Shown: positions 1 to 8,897 of the stretch, piece by piece
How the letters are laid out: the number at the start of each line of letters is the position of its first letter
How positions within the stretch are numbered: the stretch's first letter is position 1
Assembly (NCBI GenBank): GCA_019747875.1
Contig: JAIEQI010000080.1
Span: 37,913 to 101,912 of the forward strand
Source of the DNA: Candidatus Obscuribacterales bacterium
GTDB lineage: Bacteria; Cyanobacteriota; Vampirovibrionia; Obscuribacterales; Obscuribacteraceae
Reading direction: 5' to 3'
DNA: 64,000 nucleotides
Notes under the pieces: model-generated
Told to the model about the DNA's origin: nothing
Databases searched by the model: none
The model's input: the letters and a program-made list of their open reading frames with translations, nothing else
Program-made: the position numbers and the translations under genes

Positions 1-441
1 CTGGCAATGGACGGGCTCTTAGCCTTCAGCTCCGCCCCGCTCTTCCTGATTTCTACGGTCGGCGCCACTGTTCTGGGATTAGGTTTGCTCGGATTCCTCG
101 CATGCCTCGTTGGCAAAATCGGTGCACCGTTTGTGCTGGATAACACCATGCTGCTGAGCCTAGTGGCTGCCTTTGCAGGACTGCAGATAATGGCGATCGG
201 ATTGGTAGCGGTCTATCTGGCGAAAGTACTGGACGAAGTAAGAGCCAGACCAACCTACATTGTTGGCGAACTGTACAAAGGTGGAAAGCGCTATCCGGTT
301 GAGAATCGCGGGCTGACCTTGAGCGCCGAAAGCGACGAGCGAGCAGAGTACATGCCAATCGCCGCACTGGGATCATCAGAACAGATCAAAGAAGCTGCTC
401 TGCTAGCGACTTCAGGAGTCACCAACGCTGAAACGCGATAG
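1..441 (+). CDS. C-terminal part of a GT2 (GtrB/DPM1-like) polyprenyl-phosphate glycosyltransferase
   Basis: The reading frame is open to the first base of the window, so the gene begins upstream; the ATG at position 7 is internal. The translation starts with a short stretch resembling the 'DG..SFS..PL' segment that precedes the membrane part of GtrB-type GT2 enzymes. Two hydrophobic segments follow (about residues 10-35 and 48-72), then a segment ending in ARPTYIVGELYKGG, which matches the family's usual cytoplasmic end ('EVKxRPxYIV'). Such enzymes transfer a sugar from a nucleotide donor to undecaprenyl phosphate at the inner membrane, making the donor used by GT-C transferases. The next gene is a YfhO-like GT-C protein, which fits donor and user being paired. 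The GT-A catalytic domain lies outside the window. Confidence 0.75.
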   Translation: MAMDGLLAFSSAPLFLISTVGATVLGLGLLGFLACLVGKIGAPFVLDNTMLLSLVAAFAGLQIMAIGLVAVYLAKVLDEVRARPTYIVGELYKGGKRYPVENRGLTLSAESDERAEYMPIAALGSSEQIKEAALLATSGVTNAETR

Positions 442-505
442 GCATCTTGATTGGATCTGCTTAGCAAGCATTCTTGGACTCTTCATTGTCTATTTCCATA
501 AGACG

Positions 506-2854
506 TTGCTGTTTCGCAACTCTATTTCTCGCGTTTCCGTTCTACCGGAGTGGGATTCCGTTTTTGACGCGTGGCGAACTGGCCATGTGCAAGCGTATGA
601 CCCTTCCCTGATTCAGATCTTCATTCCCGACTACATATTTGCTGCCAAGCAAATCGGCAAAGGCATTCTGCCACTGTGGAACTCCTACAATGGCTTTGGA
701 TACCCGTTTCTTGCAGACATACAAACATCCGTGTTCGCTCCAATGCGAGCTATCTTTGATATCTATCCGACTTTATATACCTACAATCTGTACTTGCTGA
801 TTGAACTTTTAGTTTGCGCCATAAGCATGTACTTTCTCACACGCGTGCTTGGCCAGTCGCGCTTAGCCTCGATCTTCGCCACGACGTGCTACACATTTTG
901 CCCGTACAATCTTTGGTACTTAGAACTGAATCTCGGCACGGCTCATTCACTTTTTCCTTTAACAGCTTTGACGTTCGCCAATGCTGCACTAAAGAGAACG
1001 CTGGGATCCGCACTTCTTGCGGGTCTGGCTAGCTGCGTGTTGATCATCAGCGGGCATCCTGAGTGCGCATTTTTTGGCATCATTCTTTCTAGCATTCTGA
1101 TGTTCCTGATGATCTTTTCTGATTCGCCAAACGTCTCATCAATGTTTGAGAAAACAAAAGCGGCATTTGGCCAACTCTTCGGCGCCGGTATAACAGCATT
1201 CTTTTTATCTGCGCCAGTATTGATTCCATTCGTTGAGTATTTGATGAATGCGGAATCCTATAAATATGGTTCGGCATATTCAACGCCGGTTACCTGGAAT
1301 GCCATTTTCTATAATTTGGCGAATCCAGCGATTGAAGGCGCGGCACCGTACATCGGCATTGTCGCTTCGATTTTTCTTTTCTATGGCATCTACACTATTG
1401 CCGTTCGCAGACATAAGGATGCCAGGGCAGTTTCAATACTCTGGCTTGCGCTGATCACGTTTCTCGTCGTTGCGCAGATTGGACCTGTACAAGCGCTGTT
1501 CTCGCAGCCTCCACTTACGGCGATTATTACCCGATATGCCCTGCCCTATCTACTGATGTTGATGGCGCTGATTTCCAGCAAAGGATTCGAATCACTGCAA
1601 GACTTTCTCAACTCAACCGGCATTTACAGGAGGGGATCCTCGCAAGCGCAAAACATTAGCAAGCTCCTTCAAGGAGCGGTAGAGATCGTGTGCTTCTTGA
1701 TTCTTCCGGCCGTCCTATTATTTGTTCTTGCGAAACTGGCAAGCCAAAATGCTGCCTTTATGCACCTTTGTGACTTTGATGCCATGTTGCCGCCCAGCAG
1801 CTTTCATCAGTCTGCTTGGCGGCGAGATCTAGCTATTGCTTGTATAAGCGGGGGATTGATTCTTGGATTTATCGTCTGCAGAATCAGAAACGCAAACAAG
1901 CAAATAGAATCATCACGTTTATTTGGCAATCTTGGAAAGACGCTCTACCTTGGCGTTCCCTTCGCACTATTATTTTTGCAACTCATTTCCCAGGGTGGCG
2001 TCGCCCGATTTTCTCTGCCATCGCAAACTAAATTCTATTATCCCAATCTTGAAATCACCGAGCACATTTCGGATCCACTTTACCGAACGATTTCATTACG
2101 CGAACATGTATTTCGTCCAGCGACAAATGTAATCTACGACCTGCATTTCGCTCAAATGCACAACCCACTATTCCCGCGCCGGTTCTTGGAATTCATGCGC
2201 GCTGCGGGGGCAAGCACGGATACGTTCAATCAGAAATTCAGCTCTGTTTCCTCACCACTTTTGTCAATGGCATCAGTGAAATATGTTCTCTCGATTGACC
2301 CAATCTCAGAGCCAGGCTTCAAACAGACTTACATGATGCCCAACCAGATCAAGGTATACGAAAACGAGAATGCCTTACCACGCGCTTACATTGTTACTAG
2401 TCCATTTGAAATTAGTCATGGTGGTGGACCAATTTCACTGAAGCGCATCAAGGAATCTGATTTCAACCCCAGAACTGAAGTTGTTTTAGAAGATCCCCGA
2501 ACACCTTCTAGAGAGTCTCCAACAGCCGAAGAGGCGCGAAAGAACATTGCTCGGGTCTTTGATTTTCGAGACACCGGCTCTAACTCAATTACAATGAAGT
2601 GTGCAAGCAACCTACACAGCTGGCTTGTTCTTACAGACATCTACTATCCGGGCTGGAAGGCATTTGTAGATGAAAAAGAAGTCGAAATTGTCAGAGCAAA
2701 CTTTGCTTTTCGTGCTATCGAAATTCCTCCCGGAGAGCATGCGGTACGCTTTGTTTACCAACCAAAGAGCTTCGAACTCGGTTTGATGCTATTCGCCTCG
2801 TTTCTCCTCGTCACCATTTTGGCGTTCTCGATACGTTTGCGACGAAAAGCATAA
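506..2854 (+). CDS. YfhO-family polytopic membrane protein (GT-C-like)
   Basis: A 782-residue protein with about a dozen hydrophobic segments, a long extracytoplasmic C-terminal region and one last membrane helix followed by RLRRKA. The YHS-free C-terminal stretch near residues 700-760, containing YYPGWKAFVD and PGEHAVRFVYQP, is typical of YfhO proteins, which glycosylate lipoteichoic acid or other surface polymers in Firmicutes. By family it probably transfers sugar from a polyprenyl-phosphate donor on the outer face of the inner membrane. The TTG at 506 leaves out part of the first membrane helix: the frame is open back to 407 and encodes a hydrophobic stretch (LASILGLFIVYF). A CTG at 428 lies 9 bases after AGGAG and could be the true start, which would overlap the preceding gene. 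Function assignment is at family level only. Confidence 0.8.
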   Translation: MLFRNSISRVSVLPEWDSVFDAWRTGHVQAYDPSLIQIFIPDYIFAAKQIGKGILPLWNSYNGFGYPFLADIQTSVFAPMRAIFDIYPTLYTYNLYLLIELLVCAISMYFLTRVLGQSRLASIFATTCYTFCPYNLWYLELNLGTAHSLFPLTALTFANAALKRTLGSALLAGLASCVLIISGHPECAFFGIILSSILMFLMIFSDSPNVSSMFEKTKAAFGQLFGAGITAFFLSAPVLIPFVEYLMNAESYKYGSAYSTPVTWNAIFYNLANPAIEGAAPYIGIVASIFLFYGIYTIAVRRHKDARAVSILWLALITFLVVAQIGPVQALFSQPPLTAIITRYALPYLLMLMALISSKGFESLQDFLNSTGIYRRGSSQAQNISKLLQGAVEIVCFLILPAVLLFVLAKLASQNAAFMHLCDFDAMLPPSSFHQSAWRRDLAIACISGGLILGFIVCRIRNANKQIESSRLFGNLGKTLYLGVPFALLFLQLISQGGVARFSLPSQTKFYYPNLEITEHISDPLYRTISLREHVFRPATNVIYDLHFAQMHNPLFPRRFLEFMRAAGASTDTFNQKFSSVSSPLLSMASVKYVLSIDPISEPGFKQTYMMPNQIKVYENENALPRAYIVTSPFEISHGGGPISLKRIKESDFNPRTEVVLEDPRTPSRESPTAEEARKNIARVFDFRDTGSNSITMKCASNLHSWLVLTDIYYPGWKAFVDEKEVEIVRANFAFRAIEIPPGEHAVRFVYQPKSFELGLMLFASFLLVTILAFSIRLRRKA

Positions 2855-2950
2855 AGAAGCAGTGCAACTTATCGCCGAATCGTTCCTGTTCTCAAAACAA
2901 AAGTTCGGGGATCATGCCTGGCTTGCAAAGCTTGCCAAAATAGGCTTTTC

Positions 2951-4657
2951 CTATCCAGACACGGCGCTTGCAGCTGTGCTTCGAATCGACCCCGTAAGTT
3001 TTTGCAGATACTTCTCCAAGTGTTCAACGTTAGCTGGCTGCGATCGGAATCCGATGTAATAGTCGGGTCGAATCAAGTATTGTGCTTCGGAGGCGGCTCC
3101 GTAAAGGTCATGTGCTGTGTGATTTGCATCAAGATAAACATTACCATCAAACTTAAGCGAAGCCGGAACTTTGTCCCCTGAAACAATGAGGTGGCATTTG
3201 ATGAGGTCGCCAAAGCTCTGCTTTACCGTGGAAGCAATGGCTTCCACCTTGCGATAGCCCTCTTCGGTTGCTGCGCCATCAAATATCAACAAATTGAATC
3301 GCGCTGCACGCATAATTTCGTAAAGGCGAATTTGCGAACCCGACGCATCGGTCAACACCACATCCGGTGCGTGGTCACCGGACAAGGGGGCGCGAGCAAA
3401 CTCCATCCAGGCAGGTAGTGATGGGCGTTCGCTTTCCTCGGAAGCGTGCAACTGAAGATCCGCCATATCGCGATATTCACCGACTATTGGGCTCTTTCGA
3501 TAATTTACCGCGGTCATCGTTCCAACACTCCGCAGCCGTTGAAGGAAGAAGTCCTGCTGGCTCAGGAAGCTCACCATGTGATTCCTAACTTGCTTTGCGA
3601 CAGGATTTCGTAAGAACGCGAGCTTCGTCGCCATATCCGTTCCTTTGAGCAACATTTGTCCGATTGGATGCCGCTCCTCTTCATAGCTGTCGAGAAGCTT
3701 TTCATCAGCTTCTCCTCTAACAACCATGGCGAGCTTCCATGCTAGATTGTGCCCATCTTGCATGCCGGTATTCATACCCTGCCCGCCAACTGGACTGTGA
3801 ATGTGCGCCGCATCTCCTGCGACAAACGCTCGCCCAACTCTGTATTTGCCTACGCTTCGGCGGTGAATGCGAAACCACGCCAACCAATATGTTTTTTCAA
3901 TCTTAACGTTGCCCGGACCGCGCTTGTCGAGCAACGCTTGCATAAACTCACGACTGGGCGCGTCACCACTGACGGTGGCTTCTTCGACGTTTGCCAATGT
4001 GCGAAATCTGCCGTTGCCCATTGGGAAGAATACCAGTGCACCATCTTCGTGGAAAAAGGTGGTGACTTCATCTTCTGCGATGCCGGAATCAATATCGATG
4101 TCCGCTAGACCGAACTGTTCTTCGTAAGCACTACCTTCGAAAGTCAAGTTCAGCAACTTCCGCACTTTGCTGTGAGCACCGTCGCATCCTACCACCCATG
4201 AATACGTGGCTGTTTCTTCCTCGCCGTTGCTGTGATTGAGAGTAACCGAAACCGCCTCTTTCACCTCGGACATGGCGGTCAGCTCAACTCCGCGCTCAAT
4301 CTTTCCCCCAAGCGATTCGAGTTTCGCGGTCAAGATGCGCTCGATTTCGGCTTGAGACAACATAAGAATATAGGGAAACGGAGAATCCACATCCGCCGTG
4401 CTCACCCGCGCCAAGCGGGTTTTCCCGGTATACATCGAGAAGCCGCCGCAGATGTTCCCTTGCGCGACCATTTCATCTGCAAGCCCCATGATTTCAAACA
4501 TTTCGAGGCTGCGAGCATGGATTGCAAGAGCTTTCGATTTGTCACTCGGTTCGAGCAGCTTGTCAATCACACGACAGGGCACGCCCTGTTGCCACAAGCT
4601 GACAGCTACCGTCAAGCCTGTTGGACCCGCCCCGACAACCAGAACTGGCGCGTTCAT
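2951..4657 (-). CDS. FAD-dependent aromatic-ring monooxygenase (PheA/TfdB type)
   Basis: A 568-residue flavoprotein of the PF01494 group. Visible motifs: the dinucleotide-binding GxGxxG in VVGAGPTGLT (residues 6-15), the DG motif in VVGCDGAHSKVR (about 155-166), and the GD motif in GRAFVAGDAAHIHSPVGGQG (about 280-300), which contacts the FAD ribityl chain. The last 170 residues resemble the thioredoxin-like C-terminal domain of phenol hydroxylases and of polyketide/antibiotic monooxygenases such as RdmE. The reaction is NAD(P)H- and O2-dependent ring hydroxylation; the substrate cannot be read from the sequence. The ATG at 4657 has GGAGGGAG five bases upstream. The gene stands alone, convergent with the YfhO gene and divergent from the export locus, so no pathway is suggested by context. 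Confidence 0.85.
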   Translation of the reverse strand: MNAPVLVVGAGPTGLTVAVSLWQQGVPCRVIDKLLEPSDKSKALAIHARSLEMFEIMGLADEMVAQGNICGGFSMYTGKTRLARVSTADVDSPFPYILMLSQAEIERILTAKLESLGGKIERGVELTAMSEVKEAVSVTLNHSNGEEETATYSWVVGCDGAHSKVRKLLNLTFEGSAYEEQFGLADIDIDSGIAEDEVTTFFHEDGALVFFPMGNGRFRTLANVEEATVSGDAPSREFMQALLDKRGPGNVKIEKTYWLAWFRIHRRSVGKYRVGRAFVAGDAAHIHSPVGGQGMNTGMQDGHNLAWKLAMVVRGEADEKLLDSYEEERHPIGQMLLKGTDMATKLAFLRNPVAKQVRNHMVSFLSQQDFFLQRLRSVGTMTAVNYRKSPIVGEYRDMADLQLHASEESERPSLPAWMEFARAPLSGDHAPDVVLTDASGSQIRLYEIMRAARFNLLIFDGAATEEGYRKVEAIASTVKQSFGDLIKCHLIVSGDKVPASLKFDGNVYLDANHTAHDLYGAASEAQYLIRPDYYIGFRSQPANVEHLEKYLQKLTGSIRSTAASAVSG

Positions 4658-4890
4658 AAATCTCCCTCCGTGAAGCTCTGCCTATTTTACCGCTAATGAA
4701 TTCCAGCGGCGAAACTGAATACTTGAACCAGCAGCGCGCTGATTTCGGTTCAATAATCCGCATCGCTGTCAGATCTGAATCGGGACTGGCGTTCAATGCC
4801 AGTCTTGATTTTCCAATAGAGCCCCGACTCACCCAAAATGTTTGATACAAAGAGCCGAAAATCCGATAATACGAGTGATTTTCAGGCACA

Positions 4891-5706
4891 ATGGGTAAAA
4901 AATTACGGGAAGGGGTCAGGACAGTGCCGCCAAGGGACGATATCAGCACGGAACTAATAGCACAGCACGGCCCGTATTCCGTGACGGTAAACGACTTGCT
5001 GAAAGAGTTGAAATATCAGACATCCTTGCGCTTCGTTGAGGAAGCGATTCAACGACTCATAATTCTGAAAGCTATTGAAGATCACAATATCGAGCTGGAT
5101 GATGAATCCGTCTACGATTACATGGAAGTTTATCGGGAAGAGCGTGACCTCTACTCCGAAGAAGAAATCGATTCCTGGCTTAAACGCAATCATCTTGACG
5201 ATGACGAATTCTTCGAGCTATGCAAATACGAAGCTTCGGTAAAGGCGCTGAGAGAAAAACTCTTTGACGAAGAAAGGTTAGTCGAAACATTCGCCTACCG
5301 CAAACTTGAGCTCGACGAGGTCGAACTTTATCACATCATTGCACCCAACCTTGACCTGGCAAAGGAAATAATTGCGCTTGCCGAAGAGGGCGAGATGTTC
5401 TTTGAACTGGCACGCAAATACAGCACAGAGGAAGAAACGAAAAAACTGTGCGGATACATTGGTCGAGTCAAACGAACAGACTTGCGAGCCGAAATAGAGG
5501 CAGCGGTTTTTGCGGCTAATGAAGGTCAAATAGTCGGTCCGTTCAAAGGCTCAAGAGGTTTTCACCTTTATCTAGTTGATGAAATCCATCCGGCGAAATT
5601 GGATGACACCACTCGCGCTCTTCTGCGCAATGAGCTGTTCGGCCAATTCATAATGTCAAAACTTGGCGCTCACGAAACGATCTATCAGGATTCCATAAGT
5701 GACTGA
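4891..5706 (+). CDS. Parvulin-type peptidyl-prolyl isomerase of a C39 ABC export system
   Basis: A 271-residue, strongly acidic protein. Residues ~1-130 form a helical SurA-like N-terminal part; residues ~145-235 form a PpiC/parvulin domain (YHIIAPNLDLAKEII, FFELARKYSTEEETK, GYIGRV, GQIVGPFKGSRGFHLYLVDEI). No signal peptide is visible, so it should act in the cytoplasm, presumably on cargo before export. It overlaps the ABC exporter gene by 8 bases (GTGACTGA), indicating translational coupling. PPIases of this type next to C39-domain ABC exporters are known from cyanobacterial secretion loci. The start is uncertain: ATG at 4891 has a weak ribosome site, whereas GTG at 4924 follows AAGGGG. Confidence 0.8.
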   Translation: MGKKLREGVRTVPPRDDISTELIAQHGPYSVTVNDLLKELKYQTSLRFVEEAIQRLIILKAIEDHNIELDDESVYDYMEVYREERDLYSEEEIDSWLKRNHLDDDEFFELCKYEASVKALREKLFDEERLVETFAYRKLELDEVELYHIIAPNLDLAKEIIALAEEGEMFFELARKYSTEEETKKLCGYIGRVKRTDLRAEIEAAVFAANEGQIVGPFKGSRGFHLYLVDEIHPAKLDDTTRALLRNELFGQFIMSKLGAHETIYQDSISD

Positions 5707-8700
5707 AAATATCAAAGCACTAATGGATAACCCGGCGCGTTTGAGCCGCCTGTTTCGTGCGTTAAGCGACGCTGAATTCGAATCTCTTATGTCCAATGCC
5801 GACCTGATGAATCTTCCTATTGGCACGGCGATCTTTCGCACACGCGACAACATCGAACACCTTTATGTGCTTCTTTCAGGAAAACTGCGATTTACTGTGC
5901 AGACTGACGGGCAGCAGAAAGACCAGACTCTATTTTCTGCAAACAGAACAGGCGATATTGCCGGTACCAGCAGTACGAATACGATCGCGACTTATGGAGT
6001 GCGTACATCAGCAGACTCCCAGGTTCTCAGAATTTCAGCGGCTGCACTGCAAGCGATCCGTAGCTCGAATCCTCAGTTTATAGCGACAATCGAGCGAGAG
6101 CTGCGCTTGATTTCCTGGCACGAGAAGCTGCAAGGCAGTTCCATCGCTCAAATCATTTCGCCTCATAATTTGCGGCTTGTTCTCTCTCATGCTGAGCCTG
6201 TGATATTGGAGAAGGGTGCGCGCATTCCGGAAGCGTGGTCGCATGCTGATTCTCTTGCATTTATCGTTGATGGTAAGTTGAATGGGTTTGAGGGGGAAGA
6301 GCTGCGCCCTGGGGATCATTTGAGCGCTCCCGAAGAATTAAATGGACACCCCTTGCCGCTTCCCTCGGCCAAGGAACGCTCTCAAGTTTTGGTTCTGAAC
6401 AATACAAATCTCAATTTGCTGTTCAAAGAATTTGCCGGAATCGAACCGGAAATCATGATCTACAAACGAAAGATTGCGGACCGGCTCGAGAACCTCAGAC
6501 AAAGCACACGAATTCAAAAAATCGAATCACTGAATGTAGCTAAGCAAGCAGAGAAAGCTCAGCCTTTTGAGCAAAAGCCTGAAGGCTTCTTCGCTCGCTT
6601 GAAAAAAGACATGGGATATTATCCTGTCCTGTTCCAGCAAAACGCAATGGATTGCGGTTCAACTTGCATCGCTATGGTAGCGCTGCACTACGGACAAAGA
6701 CTCGATCTCAACAGAGTCAGACAGTTGGCAAATGTCGGCGTCGGAGGCACGAGTCTCTATGCGCTGGCGCAAGCGGCTGAAGAACTTGGTTTCACCACGC
6801 GCGGTATTTCTGCGACTTACGAAGGACTGTTGAAGTCGAAACTACCTCTCATTTGTTTTTGGAGAAATGAGCACTTCGTTGTTCTTTTCAAGGCCGGCGA
6901 GAAACTAGCTATTGTCGGCGACCCTGCAGAGGGACTGCTTCGCCTTACTCCGGAGGATTTCTCCAAGAGCTTTTCGGATGTAGCTCTCGAATTGACACCA
7001 ACGCAAAAGCTAGGCAGTGCAGCAAAAGCTACGACGATATTGAATCGCTTGTTCGCGTTTTTGGTGCCTTACAAGTGGGAAGTCATTCATGTCTTTTCTG
7101 CCACTTTGTTGTACCAAACATTGATGCTGATTATTCCGCTGTTCACACAAGTAATCGTCGACAAAGTTGTAGTGCATCAGAGCCTTCCGTTGCTTAATAC
7201 GATGACGCTCGGAATGGCTATTTTTGCCATATTCGAAACGATAGTAACGTTCATCCGTGGCTACATGCAAGCCTATCTTGCAATTCGTTTGGACCAGTCG
7301 CTGATCATACAGTTCTTTAGACATCTTTTGAGTTTGCCATTCAAGTTTTTTGAAGATAGAACCATTGGTGATGTCATAACCCGCTTTGGCGAAAATGCAA
7401 AAATCCGCGAGTTCCTTGCGGGTTCCAGCATTACAGTACTGCTGGACGTGCTTGTTCTGCTCATTTATCTAGTCGTCATCTTTGCCTACAACCTCGGTTT
7501 CGGCGCAGCAGTATTACTGTATCTAGCTGCTTTTACGGTCCTCGTCGCGGTCTATACACCGATTCTAAAACACTTTGGACGCAAGGTGTTCAATCGAACA
7601 GCAGAAAGCCAATCGTTCGTAATCGAATCAATTCGCAGCATCCAGCTGGTCAAAGGGGCAGCTGCCGAACAGCGAATTCGATGGAAATGGGAGTTGCTTC
7701 TTGCAGAGCAATTAGAGGCGCGATTCAAAGAATTGCTGGCTAATAACACGGTGCAAGCTCTATCAAGAATGCTGCAATTGAGTGGGCAGATACTCATTCT
7801 TTATCTTGGCGCGCATTTAGTTGTCGAAGGGAAGCTGACAATTGGTCAACTGATGGCGCTAAACATGATGTTCGGAATGATTGCTACTCCCGTTATGCGC
7901 ATAGTAGAAATGTGGAGTGGGTTCCAGGATGTGAACGTGGCGATGGAACGGCTTTGCGACGTCCTCGATCACGATCCGGAGGAAGAACCCGGCACAAGTC
8001 GAATCAGATTGGAGTCCATAAAAGGACATATACAATTTCAGAACGTCACTTTCAGATACAACAACGAAGCGAAGAGCAACGCTCTAGACAACGTAAGCTT
8101 CGAAGTCCAACCAGGGCAGCTCGCTGCATTCGTCGGCAGAAGCGGCTGCGGCAAGACGACAATATTGAAAATGATCCAGGGATTGTACAAACCAAACGAA
8201 GGAAAGATCAAAATCGACGGTGTCGATTTGGCGCACGTATCATTGCCAATGTACAGACAACAAACAGGCGTCGTCTCCCAGAACGAATACCTCTTCCGCG
8301 GTACGATTCGGGAAAACTTAACGTTCAACAAACCGACCGCCACTATGCAAGAGCTGGTCGAAGCTGCCACCATAGCTGGTATCCATCGTCAAATCATGAA
8401 CATGCCCATGGGCTATGACAGCGTTATTTCAGAAGGTGGGTTCAACATTTCAGGAGGCGAACGCCAGCGCCTGGCAATCGCACGCGCCATCTTACACAAA
8501 CCATCCATTCTGCTTTTCGACGAAGCAACAAGCGCACTCGATACCGAATCTGAGCGACACATCCAGGAAAGCATGGAACTAATCCGCGCACATCACACGA
8601 TGATCGTTCTTGCCCACCGCCTTTCCACTATCAAAGACGCAGACATCATCTTCGTCGTCGATCACGGACGCATAGTCGAATCAGGAACTTACCAAACGCT

Positions 8701-8755
8701 TCTAGACGCCCGTGGACTCTTCTACCACCTCTGCAAACAACAACTCTCCTCGTAA
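5699..8755 (+). CDS. cNMP-binding / C39-peptidase / ABC exporter (HlyB-like)
   Basis: A 1018-residue type I secretion or bacteriocin-type exporter. Order of domains: one clear cyclic-nucleotide-binding fold (about 15-130) and a second, degenerate one (about 155-260); a C39 peptidase domain (about 300-435) with Cys319 in NAMDCGSTC, His392 in NEHFVVLF and Asp408 in GDPAEG; six membrane helices (about 455-735); and an ABC ATPase with Walker A GRSGCGKT (813-820), signature ISGGERQRL, Walker B ILLFDEATSALD and H-loop His in LAHRLST. Because Cys, His and Asp of the C39 domain are all present, it should be able to cleave a leader, typically after Gly-Gly, rather than being a HlyB-type inactive domain. 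It overlaps the PPIase gene; the adaptor (HlyD) is about 7 kb away on the other strand. Confidence 0.92.
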   Translation: MTENIKALMDNPARLSRLFRALSDAEFESLMSNADLMNLPIGTAIFRTRDNIEHLYVLLSGKLRFTVQTDGQQKDQTLFSANRTGDIAGTSSTNTIATYGVRTSADSQVLRISAAALQAIRSSNPQFIATIERELRLISWHEKLQGSSIAQIISPHNLRLVLSHAEPVILEKGARIPEAWSHADSLAFIVDGKLNGFEGEELRPGDHLSAPEELNGHPLPLPSAKERSQVLVLNNTNLNLLFKEFAGIEPEIMIYKRKIADRLENLRQSTRIQKIESLNVAKQAEKAQPFEQKPEGFFARLKKDMGYYPVLFQQNAMDCGSTCIAMVALHYGQRLDLNRVRQLANVGVGGTSLYALAQAAEELGFTTRGISATYEGLLKSKLPLICFWRNEHFVVLFKAGEKLAIVGDPAEGLLRLTPEDFSKSFSDVALELTPTQKLGSAAKATTILNRLFAFLVPYKWEVIHVFSATLLYQTLMLIIPLFTQVIVDKVVVHQSLPLLNTMTLGMAIFAIFETIVTFIRGYMQAYLAIRLDQSLIIQFFRHLLSLPFKFFEDRTIGDVITRFGENAKIREFLAGSSITVLLDVLVLLIYLVVIFAYNLGFGAAVLLYLAAFTVLVAVYTPILKHFGRKVFNRTAESQSFVIESIRSIQLVKGAAAEQRIRWKWELLLAEQLEARFKELLANNTVQALSRMLQLSGQILILYLGAHLVVEGKLTIGQLMALNMMFGMIATPVMRIVEMWSGFQDVNVAMERLCDVLDHDPEEEPGTSRIRLESIKGHIQFQNVTFRYNNEAKSNALDNVSFEVQPGQLAAFVGRSGCGKTTILKMIQGLYKPNEGKIKIDGVDLAHVSLPMYRQQTGVVSQNEYLFRGTIRENLTFNKPTATMQELVEAATIAGIHRQIMNMPMGYDSVISEGGFNISGGERQRLAIARAILHKPSILLFDEATSALDTESERHIQESMELIRAHHTMIVLAHRLSTIKDADIIFVVDHGRIVESGTYQTLLDARGLFYHLCKQQLSS

Positions 8756-8805
8756 AGAATAGGCTAAGACGGCCGGTCTCTCGCCGGATTAGACACGCAA
8801 TGTAC

Positions 8806-8821
8806 TGTCACGGCGTTGTCA
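8806..8821. promoter_or_regulatory. Single two-half-site motif upstream of the giant cargo gene
   Basis: TGTCACGGCGTTGTCA: two TGTCA half-sites whose starts are 11 bases apart. This is the same half-site and spacing as in the seven-copy array at 25511-26110, although the central bases (GGCGT rather than RAAWW) differ. It lies about 80 bases before the cargo start codon, a position suited to an operator. The match could be chance; the link to the array is a hypothesis. Confidence 0.25.
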
Positions 8822-8897
8822 CAGCCCTGGGGGTTTAATGTTTTGTTCGGCACACTTACTAAGGATTCACTCTCCGTACACCGTGGCATAGCATGTA

